Origin: WHSW01 sp036794585
GTDB taxonomy: Bacteria > Actinomycetota > Thermoleophilia > Solirubrobacterales > 70-9
DNA: 24,277 nucleotides
NCBI GenBank assembly: GCA_036794585.1
Contig: DAIRGH010000039.1
Location: 1-24,277 of the forward strand
Reading direction: 5' to 3'
The position numbers were made by a program, and so were the translations under genes. Under the pieces are notes generated by a model. It was given only the letters and a program-made list of their open reading frames with translations. It searched no databases and was not told the DNA's origin. Of the stretch, positions 14,378 through 21,387 are shown piece after piece; the stretch's first letter is position 1, and each line of letters starts with the position of its first letter.

Positions 14378-15850
14378 GTGGAGCAGGACCAGACGCCTTA
14401 TCTCGATGCGCTGATCGCCTACGCGGATCGCGATCCCGGGCGCTTTCACGTCCCGGGACACAAGGGCGGCCCGGGCGCCGACCCCGGGCTTCGTGAAGCA
14501 ATCGGCGAGCAGGTCCTCAGGCTCGACATCCCCGCGGGCGTCGAGGGCATCGACGTCGCCCCCGATCCAGCCGACACCCCGTTTCAGCTCGCGCAGCGTC
14601 TTGCGGCCGAGGCCTGGGGGGCGCGGCGCAGCTGGTTCCTGGTCAACGGCGGCTCGGGCGGAAACCACGCGATCTGCCTCGCCCTCGCCCACACTGGCGA
14701 GCGGGTCGTTGTCCAGCGCAACGTGCACTCCTCGATCATCGACGGGCTCGTGCTCTCGGGGCTGCGGCCGCGATTCGTCGCCCCGGAGGTCGACCCCGAG
14801 CTCGGGATCGCACACTGCCTGACGCCCAAGTCGCTCGATCGCGAGCTCGCGGAAACCCCCGACGCGTGCGCGGTGATGATCGTCTCGCCCACCTACTTCG
14901 GTGCCGTCGCCGACGTCGCCGCGCTGGCCGAGGTGGCCCACGGGCGCGGCGTCCCGCTCGTCGTCGACGAGGCCTGGGGCTCACACCTGCACTTCTCCGA
15001 GCTGCTGCCGGCGAGCGCCCTGTCGCTCGGAGCGGATCTGGTGCTCTCGTCGACCCACAAGACCGTCGGCTCGATCACGGGCTCGGCGATCCTGCACCTG
15101 GGCGAGTGCAAGGACCGCATCGACGAGCGGGTCGTCGACCGCGCCGTGACCCTGGTCGAGACGACGAGCCCGAACGCGCTGCTGACCGCGTCGCTCGACG
15201 CCGCGCGCCGCCAGGCGGTGGTCCACGGCGAGGAGCTGCTCGGCGAGACCGTCTCGTCGCTTGCCGAGCTGCGCGACCGCATCCGCGAGCTGCCCGGGTT
15301 CGACGTGCTCGACGAGCGCATCGTCGGCCGCTCCGGCGTCTTTGCCTACGACCCCCTGCGCCTCGTCATCGACGTGCGCGGGATCGGTGCGACCGGGCAC
15401 CGGGTGGCGCGGCTGATGCGCGAGCAGGACGACATCAACCTCGAGCTCTTCTCCGAGAACGTCGTAGTGGCCGTGTTCGGGATCGGCGAGCACGCGGGCC
15501 GCACCGGCGAGCGTCTGGTCGCGGCGCTGGAGCACGCAGTCGAGCGGCTCGGCGAGGAAGAGGAGGAGCCGCTGCCGCCCTTCGCCGAGCCGCCGCCGTG
15601 GGGTGCGACCGAGCTCTCACCCCGCGACGCGTTCCTCTCCGAGCAGGAGGTCGTCGGCTTCGACGAGGCGGAGGGCCGGATCGCCGCGGAGTCGCTCGCC
15701 GCCTATCCGCCCGGCGTCCCCAACGTGCTCCCCGGCGAGCTGCTGACCCGGCCGACGCTCGACTACATCACCGACAGCGTCGCCCACGGCGGCCTCGTCC
15801 GCGGCGCGAGCGACCGCACCTTGAAGACGATCCGGGTAGTCAGGCAATGA
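14378..15850 (+). CDS. PLP-dependent Orn/Lys/Arg decarboxylase (SpeA-like fold)
   Basis: This 490-aa fold-type I PLP enzyme belongs to the Orn/Lys/Arg decarboxylase major-domain family, near the length of Bacillus SpeA-type arginine decarboxylase. Motifs: FHVPGHKGG (23-31) at the N-terminus, VNGGSGGNHA (89-98) for the cofactor phosphate, D198 in VVDEAWGSHLHF contacting the pyridine nitrogen, and the PLP lysine K228 in SSTHKTVGS. The C-terminal domain ends in PPGVPNVLPGE, typical of the family. The substrate (arginine, ornithine or lysine) is not fixed by these motifs. The next two genes encode a deiminase-fold enzyme and a carbamoylase-type hydrolase, which favours arginine or ornithine as substrate and putrescine as product. 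Confidence 0.9.
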   Translation: MEQDQTPYLDALIAYADRDPGRFHVPGHKGGPGADPGLREAIGEQVLRLDIPAGVEGIDVAPDPADTPFQLAQRLAAEAWGARRSWFLVNGGSGGNHAICLALAHTGERVVVQRNVHSSIIDGLVLSGLRPRFVAPEVDPELGIAHCLTPKSLDRELAETPDACAVMIVSPTYFGAVADVAALAEVAHGRGVPLVVDEAWGSHLHFSELLPASALSLGADLVLSSTHKTVGSITGSAILHLGECKDRIDERVVDRAVTLVETTSPNALLTASLDAARRQAVVHGEELLGETVSSLAELRDRIRELPGFDVLDERIVGRSGVFAYDPLRLVIDVRGIGATGHRVARLMREQDDINLELFSENVVVAVFGIGEHAGRTGERLVAALEHAVERLGEEEEEPLPPFAEPPPWGATELSPRDAFLSEQEVVGFDEAEGRIAAESLAAYPPGVPNVLPGELLTRPTLDYITDSVAHGGLVRGASDRTLKTIRVVRQ

Positions 15851-15862
15851 CGCGCACGCCCG

Positions 15863-15924
15863 GAAGCGGGAGCAGCATCAAATGTCCGCGGCGTAGCCGC
15901 GGACCAGTGATTCGAAGCGGGAGC
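15863..15924 (+). other. Hairpin flanked by an 11-bp direct repeat, decarboxylase-deiminase spacer
   Basis: TCCGCGGC (15885-15892), GTA, GCCGCGGA (15896-15903) is a perfect 8-bp stem with a 3-base loop. GAAGCGGGAGC occurs on both sides, at 15863-15873 and 15914-15924. The right copy holds the GGGAG ribosome site of the next gene. There is no T-run. It could lower readthrough or set the decarboxylase:deiminase ratio by mRNA processing; this is inferred. Confidence 0.45.
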
Positions 15925-15931
15925 TGAGGAC

Positions 15932-16804
15932 GTGGCGCGAGAGATTCAGTGGGGTGTCGACTCCGAATACGGCGTTCTGCGCGACGTCCTGCTGTGCCCA
16001 CCCGACAACTTCCGCTGGCTGCCGACAAGCGCGATCTCGCGGGCAACGCTGGAGAGCGGCGCGAAGTTCGATGCCGGCGCCGCCAGCGCCCAGCACGCCG
16101 AGATGGTCGCGGCGTACGAATCGGCCGGGGTGAACGTCCACTTCCTCAAGCCCGACCCGGCCCTTCCCTACCAGGTGTTCGCCCGCGACTCGAGCGCGAT
16201 GACCCCGAGCGGCGCGATCGTCACCCAGCTCCGTCAGTGGTGGCGCCGGGGCGAGTACGCGCCGGTGATCCGCTTCTACCAGCAGGCGGAGATCCCGATC
16301 CGGGCGATGATCACCGCGGCCGCGCTGGAGGGCGGCGACGTGATCGTCGTCGAGCCCGGCTCGATGCTGATCGGAAGCGGCGAGGAGCGCACGCAGGTCC
16401 AGGCGGCGCGCCAGCTCGCCTCGTGGATGGAGGCCGACGGCTGGGAGGTGAGGATCGAGCCGATCCCGGGGCAGTTCGTGCACATCGACGTGCTCGTCTC
16501 GATCCTCGCGCCGAAGCTCGCCGCCGTCTGCGTCGAAGCCGCCTCGGGCGGACTCGTCTCGTGGCTGCGCGGCAAGGGCTTCGAGATCCTCGAGGTCTCG
16601 ATCGAGGACGCGTTTGCGCTCGGCGTCAACGCGATCTCGCTCGGCGCCGACCGGGTGCTGTCGACCGCGGGCTCGCCGCGCCTCAACGAGCAGCTGCGCT
16701 CCCACGGGCTCGAGGTCCTCGACCCCGATCTGTCGATGTTCACCGCCGGCGGCGGCGGTGCACACTGCCTCGCCCAGGCGCTGCGCCGCGATCGCGCCGG
16801 CTGA
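15932..16804 (+). CDS. Amidinotransferase/deiminase-fold enzyme (DDAH or agmatine/arginine deiminase-like)
   Basis: This 290-aa enzyme belongs to the guanidine-modifying (pentein) superfamily. The catalytic set is visible: D86 in FARDSS, E133/D136 in LEGGDV, H184 and D186 in FVHIDV, and the nucleophile C279 in GGGGAHCLAQAL near the C-terminus. Such enzymes hydrolyse or transfer the amidino group of arginine-like compounds, giving citrulline from arginine or dimethylarginine, or N-carbamoylputrescine from agmatine. Between a decarboxylase and a carbamoyl-hydrolase, agmatine or arginine are the natural candidates. GTG 15932 is chosen for the GGGAG ribosome site at 15919-15923 (spacing 8). Its stop overlaps the next ATG (TGATG). 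The substrate is inferred from context, not from residues. Confidence 0.88.
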   Translation: MAREIQWGVDSEYGVLRDVLLCPPDNFRWLPTSAISRATLESGAKFDAGAASAQHAEMVAAYESAGVNVHFLKPDPALPYQVFARDSSAMTPSGAIVTQLRQWWRRGEYAPVIRFYQQAEIPIRAMITAAALEGGDVIVVEPGSMLIGSGEERTQVQAARQLASWMEADGWEVRIEPIPGQFVHIDVLVSILAPKLAAVCVEAASGGLVSWLRGKGFEILEVSIEDAFALGVNAISLGADRVLSTAGSPRLNEQLRSHGLEVLDPDLSMFTAGGGGAHCLAQALRRDRAG

Positions 16805-18045
16805 TGGCCGAACCTCCGATCGACGCCGCGCGCGTGATCGCCGACCTGCGCGAGCTCGCGCGGCGGACCTCGAACGAGCGCGGCGCCCAGCGGCTCTGCT
16901 GGACCGAGACCTGGCGCGACGCCCGCGCGTTTCTGCACGAGCTGCTGGCGGAGATCGGAGTCGAGCCCGAGATCGACCAGGCGGGCAACCTCTGGGCCCG
17001 CCTCGATGCGACAGGGTCCGGCACCCCGGCCCTGGCGCTGGGCTCGCACGTCGACTCGGTGCCCGACGGCGGCTGGCTCGACGGCGCCCTCGGGGTGATG
17101 GCGGCGGTCGGCGCGCTGCGCGCCCAAGCCGCGGCGGGCGAGCCCGCGCGGCCACTGGTGCTGGTCGATTGGGCTGACGAGGAGGGCGCCCGCTTCGGCC
17201 GCAGCCTCTTCGGGAGCTCGGCGTTTGCCGGCAGCCTCGATGTCGACGCCATACGCGGCCTGCGCGATGCCGACGGCCGCGCGATCGGCGAGGTGCTCGC
17301 CGAGAACGGGGTCGAGCTCGACCGGGTGATGAAGAGCGGCGAGCGGCGCGAGGGGCTTGGCGCCTACCTGGAGCTCCACATCGAGCAGGGCCCGCGGATG
17401 GAGGCGGCGGGACTGCGAGCCGCCGCGGTCACCGGGTGTGTCGGCGTCGAGCGGGTGCGCTTCAGCTTCGCCGGCCAGGCTTCGCACGCAGGCACGACGC
17501 CGATGGACCTGCGCCACGACGCCGGCCTCGCCGCCGCCGACGCGGCGCTGGCGATCGAGCGGATCCCCGACCGCGAGGGCGGCGTGGCGACGACGGGCGA
17601 GCTGCGGATGGAGCCGGGGATCCCGACCGCGGTCGCCGGTCGCGCCACCCTGACCGTCGACCTGCGCCATCCCGAAGCGGCGGCGCTCGCGCGGATGCTC
17701 GCCGCCGCCGGCGAGGCCTGCCAGGGGTCGGCAGCGGCCCGCGGGTGCGCGCTCGAGGAGTCACCGCTGTGGCGAATCGAGCCGATCCCGTTCGACGCTG
17801 GGCTGGTGGCCGCGGTCAGAGCGGCCTGCGCCGAGCGCGCGGGCGAGCCGGCCGAGCTCGAGAGCGGCGCGCTGCACGACGCCGCCGAGGTCGCCAGGGT
17901 GCTGCCCGCCGCGATGCTCTTCGCACCGTCGAAGGCCGGGGTCAGCCACGCCCCGGAAGAGGACACCGACGAGGCCGACCTGGCGCTGGCGATCGAGGCC
18001 TACGGGCTCGCGGTTCGCGGCCTCTCAGGCGTGAATCACGCCTAA
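16804..18045 (+). CDS. M20-family Zn amidohydrolase (N-carbamoyl amino acid / allantoate amidohydrolase type)
   Basis: This 413-aa dimetal hydrolase has the hydantoinase/carbamoylase pattern: H82 and D84 in GSHVDSVPDGGWLDGALG (with bridging D93), E126/E127 in DEEGARFG, H192 in HIEQGP, SHAGTTPM (about 227-234) in the dimerisation lid, and H382 in KAGVSHAPEE. The family removes a carbamoyl group, releasing CO2 and ammonia, from N-carbamoyl amino acids, beta-ureidopropionate or allantoate. ATG 16804 overlaps the stop of the deiminase-like gene (TGATG), showing tight coupling. The substrate here is probably the carbamoyl product of that enzyme (N-carbamoylputrescine or citrulline). That would be an unusual task for M20 and is inference. 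Allantoate remains an alternative. Confidence 0.9.
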   Translation: MAEPPIDAARVIADLRELARRTSNERGAQRLCWTETWRDARAFLHELLAEIGVEPEIDQAGNLWARLDATGSGTPALALGSHVDSVPDGGWLDGALGVMAAVGALRAQAAAGEPARPLVLVDWADEEGARFGRSLFGSSAFAGSLDVDAIRGLRDADGRAIGEVLAENGVELDRVMKSGERREGLGAYLELHIEQGPRMEAAGLRAAAVTGCVGVERVRFSFAGQASHAGTTPMDLRHDAGLAAADAALAIERIPDREGGVATTGELRMEPGIPTAVAGRATLTVDLRHPEAAALARMLAAAGEACQGSAAARGCALEESPLWRIEPIPFDAGLVAAVRAACAERAGEPAELESGALHDAAEVARVLPAAMLFAPSKAGVSHAPEEDTDEADLALAIEAYGLAVRGLSGVNHA

Positions 18046-18103
18046 CTTACGCAAACCTTCACAAAGTTCCTACCGAACCGCCACATTCGTCGTCGTTTTT
18101 GGT

Positions 18104-18109
18104 TAGTGT
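18104..18109 (+). promoter_or_regulatory. -10 box of the riboswitch transcript
   Basis: TAGTGT lies 58 bases after the hydrolase stop and would start transcription near 18116, just before the first conserved bases of the c-di-AMP riboswitch. A convincing -35 is not evident. Confidence 0.45.
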
Positions 18110-18114
18110 CCCCG

Positions 18115-18257
18115 GCGCCTAATCCCTCGGCCACGGAGGCGGGGGAGCGGAGGAACCAAAGGGGATCACATCCTCCCCGGGGGGCGAATCGGCCAAGGCC
18201 GTAGCGCGACTCTTTCTGCGCGAGCCCGACAGCTAACTCCGTCGGTACCAGAAAGAG
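18115..18257 (+). promoter_or_regulatory. Cyclic-di-AMP riboswitch (ydaO/yuaA type)
   Basis: The conserved boxes appear in order: GGGGGAGCGGAGGAACC (about 18141-18157), GGGGCGAATC (18181-18190), GTAG (18201-18204) and GAGCCCGACAGCTAAC (18222-18237). The closing stem pairs ACGGAG (18133-18138) with CTCCGT (18237-18242). A CGCG/CGCG hairpin (18205-18222) has a loop whose CTCTTTCTG (18210-18218) is perfectly complementary to CAGAAAGAG (18249-18257) after the closing stem, giving a 9-bp loop-tail pseudoknot. This class binds c-di-AMP and usually turns off wall-hydrolase and osmolyte/potassium genes, which fits the CAP-domain gene downstream. No terminator lies between 18257 and the AAGGGG ribosome site (18262-18267), so control is probably at translation or through the pseudoknot tail. 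Confidence 0.94.
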
Positions 18258-18276
18258 CGAAAAGGGGAATAGCGCA

Positions 18277-18843
18277 ATGTTCACAAGCTGGGGGAACCGC
18301 GCGTTGGCAATTTCGTTCATCGCAGCCGCGACCGCTGCCGTGATGCTCGTCGTCGCGGTCGGTCAGGCGGATGCAGGTCTGGTCGCGCCACGGTCCAAGT
18401 GCCCGGGCCAGCAGAAGACCCGGGCGTCCGAGCCGGCGCAGGAGGACTCGATGCGCTGCCTCATCAACTACGCCCGCACGCACGCCGGCGCGGGGGGCGT
18501 CTCCACTCAGGGGTCGCTCGAGCGGGCCGCGGGGCGCAAGGCCGGCGACGTGATGCGCTGCGGGTTCAGCCACACCGCCTGCGGCAACGCCGCCGACGTC
18601 TATGCCCGCCGCTTCGGCTACATGTCCGCCCCGAGCTGGTCCTGGGGCGAGAACCTCGCGTGGGGGCGCGGCAGCCTCGGCAGCCCGCGCAACATCCTCA
18701 AGGCCTGGCTCAACTCGCCACCACACCGCTCGACGATGCTCAACGGCACCTTCGAGCACATCGGGATCGGGCTCAAGCGCGGCAGCTTCAGCGGCCACGC
18801 CAACGCCGCCGTCTGGGTGCTCGAGATCGGCTGTCACTGCTGA
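18277..18843 (+). CDS. Secreted CAP-domain (SCP/PR1-like) protein
   Basis: This 188-aa protein has an N-terminal signal (hydrophobic about 10-33, cleavage near QADA). A CAP domain follows: H99 in FSHTACG, E125 in GENLAWG, and the signature AWLNSPPHRSTML with H150, then HIGIGL. Cys residues at 42, 61, 95, 102, 186 and 188 suggest disulfides. Bacterial CAP proteins are secreted and often tied to cell-wall or spore biology; their chemistry is poorly known. ATG 18277 has AAGGGG about 9 bases upstream. It sits directly under the c-di-AMP riboswitch, so its amount should follow c-di-AMP, the wall and osmotic second messenger, and it likely acts in wall turnover. Confidence 0.92.
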   Translation: MFTSWGNRALAISFIAAATAAVMLVVAVGQADAGLVAPRSKCPGQQKTRASEPAQEDSMRCLINYARTHAGAGGVSTQGSLERAAGRKAGDVMRCGFSHTACGNAADVYARRFGYMSAPSWSWGENLAWGRGSLGSPRNILKAWLNSPPHRSTMLNGTFEHIGIGLKRGSFSGHANAAVWVLEIGCHC

Positions 18844-18912
18844 GCCACCCGTAACGCGGGCGCCGCTCGCGCGACACTGAAGCCAACGACCCCGGCTTTC
18901 AGGAGGAGCGGC

Positions 18913-19623
18913 ATGGCAAGCAACGACTACTCGGACCTGCGCGCGCTGTACGTCAACTGCACGCTGAAGCGCAGCCCCGAGCTGTCCCACACCCAGGGGC
19001 TGATGGACCGATCGATCGAGATCATGCGGGCCAACGGCGTCGAGGTCGAGTGCATCCGCGCGATCGACCACGAGATCGCGATCGGCGTGTGGCCCGACAT
19101 GACCGAGCGCGGCTGGGAGGTCGACGAGTGGCCGGCGATCTTCGAGCGGGTGATGGCCGCAGACATCCTCGTCCTCGGGATGGCGATCTGGCTCGGCGAG
19201 AAGTCCTCGGTCGCGACCCACGTGATCGAGCGCCTCTACGGCAACTCGCATCTGCTCAACGACGCCGGCCAGTACGCGTACTACGGGCGCGTCGGGGGGT
19301 GCCTGGTGACCGGCAACGAGGACGGGATCAAGCACTGCGCGAGTGAGACCCTGTACGCGCTGCAGCACCTCGGCTACACCATCCCGCCCCAGGCGGACGC
19401 CGGCTGGATCGGCGAGGTGGGGCCGGGTCCCTCCTACCTCGACCCCGACTCCGGCGGTCCCGAGAACGACTTCACCAACCGCAACACCACCTTCATGACC
19501 TGGAACCTGCTGCATCTCGCGCGGATGCTCAAGGACGCCGGCGGGATTCCCGCGCACGGAAACCAGCGCACCGAGTGGGACGCCGGTTGCCGCTTCGACT
19601 TCCCGAACCCGGAGCACCGCTGA
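18913..19623 (+). CDS. Flavodoxin-fold NAD(P)H-dependent FMN reductase family protein
   Basis: This 236-aa protein has a flavodoxin-like Rossmann core. The first strand and FMN-phosphate loop are ALYVNCTLKRSPELSHTQ (about 11-28), the second loop is DILVLGMAIWLGEKSS (about 84-99, where the family has PxYxxS-type residues), and the third is VGGCLVTGNEDG (about 127-138). FMN reductases and NADPH:quinone reductases share this fold; the exact electron acceptor is unknown. The start is certain: AGGAGGAG at 18901-18908 lies 4 bases before ATG 18913. The C-terminal third is longer than in minimal family members. It precedes an APC permease that has its own promoter. Confidence 0.85.
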   Translation: MASNDYSDLRALYVNCTLKRSPELSHTQGLMDRSIEIMRANGVEVECIRAIDHEIAIGVWPDMTERGWEVDEWPAIFERVMAADILVLGMAIWLGEKSSVATHVIERLYGNSHLLNDAGQYAYYGRVGGCLVTGNEDGIKHCASETLYALQHLGYTIPPQADAGWIGEVGPGPSYLDPDSGGPENDFTNRNTTFMTWNLLHLARMLKDAGGIPAHGNQRTEWDAGCRFDFPNPEHR

Positions 19624-19631
19624 TCCTGGGA

Positions 19632-19637
19632 TAGAGT
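19632..19637 (+). promoter_or_regulatory. -10 box of a leaderless promoter for the APC permease
   Basis: TAGAGT ends 9 bases before GTG 19647, in the 23-base gap after the flavodoxin-fold gene. There is no ribosome site. Confidence 0.45.
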
Positions 19638-19646
19638 CGCGCTCAG

Positions 19647-21290
19647 GTGGAGAGCGCGAGCGTCGCAGCCGGCAGGGAAGCCAAGCCCGTCGAGGTCGGC
19701 GACAAGGGCCTGAAGAAGAACGCGATCGGCTTTCTCGACGGGCTCTCGGTTGGGCTCGCCTCGACCGCCCCGGCCTACTCGCTGGCCGCCGTGGTCGGCT
19801 CAATCGTTGTCGCGGCGGGCATCCACGCCCCCGGCGTGCTGCTGCTCTCGTTCGTGCCGATGTTCTTCATCGCCGCGGCCTTCTACTACATGAACCGCGT
19901 CGACACCGACTGCGGCACCACCTTCTCCTGGGTGACCCGGGCGATGGGGCCGTATGCCGGCTGGCTCGGCGGGTGGGCGATCTGCACGACGGGGATTCTC
20001 GTGGTCGGCTCGCTGGCGGACGTCTCGGCGCTGTTCCTGTTCGACCTGCTCAACCTGGACACCCTTCGCAAGTCCGACGTCGCAAACGTCGCGCTCGCGG
20101 TCGGGATCATCGCCGTGATGACGACGATCTGCGTCCTCGGCACCGAGCTGTCGGCGCATCTCCAGCGCTTCCTCACCTTCTTCCAGGTCGGGGCACTGTT
20201 GCTGTTCGCCGTGGTGGCCCTGTTCCGGGTGGCGACCGGCGACGCGCTCGAACGCTCGATCGACCCGGAGCTCAGCTGGCTGTCGCCGTTCGGGATCGAG
20301 TACTCGGGGCTGCTGACCGGTGTCCTACTCGCCGTCTTCATCTATTGGGGCTGGGAGAGCGCGGTCAATCTGTCCGAGGAGTCGGAGGACTCGAGCCGCG
20401 CCCCCGGGCTCGCCGGAATGGCGAGCACCGTGATCCTGCTCGGCACGTACGTGCTGGTCGCCGTGGCGCTCATCGCCTACCTCGGCCTCGCCAGGGTCGA
20501 GGTTTTCGATGACAACGCCCGGATACTCGCGATCGCGGGTAATGCAGCGCTCGGCTCCGACCTCGGCAAGCTCTTGGTGGTCGCCGTGATCATCTCGGGC
20601 ATCTCCTCGGCGCAGACGACGATCCTGCCCGGCTCGCGGACCTCGCTTTCGATGGCTGCCGCAGGGGCTCTGCCGAAGCGGTTCGCCAGCATTCATCCGC
20701 GCTTCTTGACGCCGGCCTTCGGCACGATCGTCGTCGGCGTCCTGGCGACGCTGTGGTACGTACCCGGGCGACTGATCAACGAGAACTTCCTCTTCGACTC
20801 GCTCTCGGCGCTGTCGCTGATGATCGCCTTCTATTACGGGCTCACGGGCATCGCCTGCGCGATCTACTGGCGCCACGAGCTGTGGAGGTCGCTGAAGGAC
20901 CTGTACCGCCGGCACATGCCTGCGACGTCGCTGAAGAACTTCGTCTTCATCGGGGTCGCCCCGACCGTCGGTGCACTGATGCTGTTCTACCTGCTCTACG
21001 AGTCCGCCATCGTCCTTGCCGACCCAGGGGACTCCTACACCGGGAGCGAGGTGTTTGGCCTCGGCATTCCCCTGGTGATCGCGCTCATCTTCACGGTCGG
21101 TGGCCTGCTGCTGATGGTGGCGTGGCGGCTGTTCGGACCTGAGCGCGCGCACGAGTTCTTCCGCCGTCGGCCGTTCGAGTTCGTACCGCACGAGGTCGCT
21201 ACGGGCGAGGGACACACCGTCGAGGCGATCGGGGTCTCCGAGGAGGCCGCCGACGCCGGCGTGATCGACTCCAACGAGGAGGAACGCTGA
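19647..21290 (+). CDS. APC-superfamily amino acid / polyamine permease
   Basis: This 547-aa integral membrane protein has about 12 hydrophobic segments. The APC N-terminal pattern is clear: NAIGFLDGLSVGLASTAPAYSLAAVVG (about 25-51), with the helix-1 break in the Gly/Ser/Thr-rich stretch, then DTDCGTTFSWVTRAMGPYAGWLGGW (about 86-110). The cytoplasmic tail is acidic. The family imports or exchanges amino acids and polyamines by cation coupling. The genes at 14378-18045 are proposed to make putrescine from arginine, so an arginine or polyamine substrate is attractive but unproven. GTG 19647 follows a -10 box. The C-terminal codons for Glu-Glu-Glu double as the ribosome site of the next small ORF, which starts in TGATG. 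Confidence 0.9.
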   Translation: MESASVAAGREAKPVEVGDKGLKKNAIGFLDGLSVGLASTAPAYSLAAVVGSIVVAAGIHAPGVLLLSFVPMFFIAAAFYYMNRVDTDCGTTFSWVTRAMGPYAGWLGGWAICTTGILVVGSLADVSALFLFDLLNLDTLRKSDVANVALAVGIIAVMTTICVLGTELSAHLQRFLTFFQVGALLLFAVVALFRVATGDALERSIDPELSWLSPFGIEYSGLLTGVLLAVFIYWGWESAVNLSEESEDSSRAPGLAGMASTVILLGTYVLVAVALIAYLGLARVEVFDDNARILAIAGNAALGSDLGKLLVVAVIISGISSAQTTILPGSRTSLSMAAAGALPKRFASIHPRFLTPAFGTIVVGVLATLWYVPGRLINENFLFDSLSALSLMIAFYYGLTGIACAIYWRHELWRSLKDLYRRHMPATSLKNFVFIGVAPTVGALMLFYLLYESAIVLADPGDSYTGSEVFGLGIPLVIALIFTVGGLLLMVAWRLFGPERAHEFFRRRPFEFVPHEVATGEGHTVEAIGVSEEAADAGVIDSNEEER

Positions 21291-21355
21291 TGCCCCACAA
21301 GCTGCTGCAGGTGGCAGACCGGCCAATCGTCGTCGGCTCCGCGCCGCAGGCCTGA
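21290..21355 (+). CDS. 21-codon ORF coupled to the permease
   Basis: ATG 21290 overlaps the permease stop (TGATG) and has an ideal Shine-Dalgarno, GAGGAGGAA (21276-21284, spacing 5), better than most genes here. The peptide is only 21 aa (starts MPHKLLQVADRP, ends GSAPQA) and mildly hydrophobic, with no recognised family. It could be a true microprotein, a translation-coupled regulatory peptide, or the remnant of a gene whose body was lost. The same bases encode three Glu of the permease, so the ribosome site could partly be chance. Confidence 0.4.
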   Translation: MPHKLLQVADRPIVVGSAPQA

Positions 21356-21373
21356 GCCACGCCGGGCGCTCGC

Positions 21374-21379
21374 TAGTCT
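21374..21379 (+). promoter_or_regulatory. -10 box of a leaderless promoter for the enolase-superfamily gene
   Basis: TAGTCT ends 8 bases before GTG 21388, with no ribosome site between. It matches the TANNNT-GTG layout seen at 3195, 13286, 13318, 14364 and 19632. Confidence 0.5.
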
Positions 21380-21387
21380 CAGCCGCC

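Noticed and set aside
12721..14496. Long plus-strand open frame of about 590 codons
   Set aside because: It is an Arg/Gly/Ala-rich shadow crossing three supported genes in other frames. There is no start context and no recognisable domain.
15883..15897. Tiny ATG ORF in the hairpin before the deiminase gene
   Set aside because: It has four codons and no ribosome site, and the hairpin explains the sequence.
18848..18860. CCCG-TAACG-CGGG hairpin after the CAP gene as terminator
   Set aside because: It is only 4 bp with no T-run, too common in GC-rich DNA to call.
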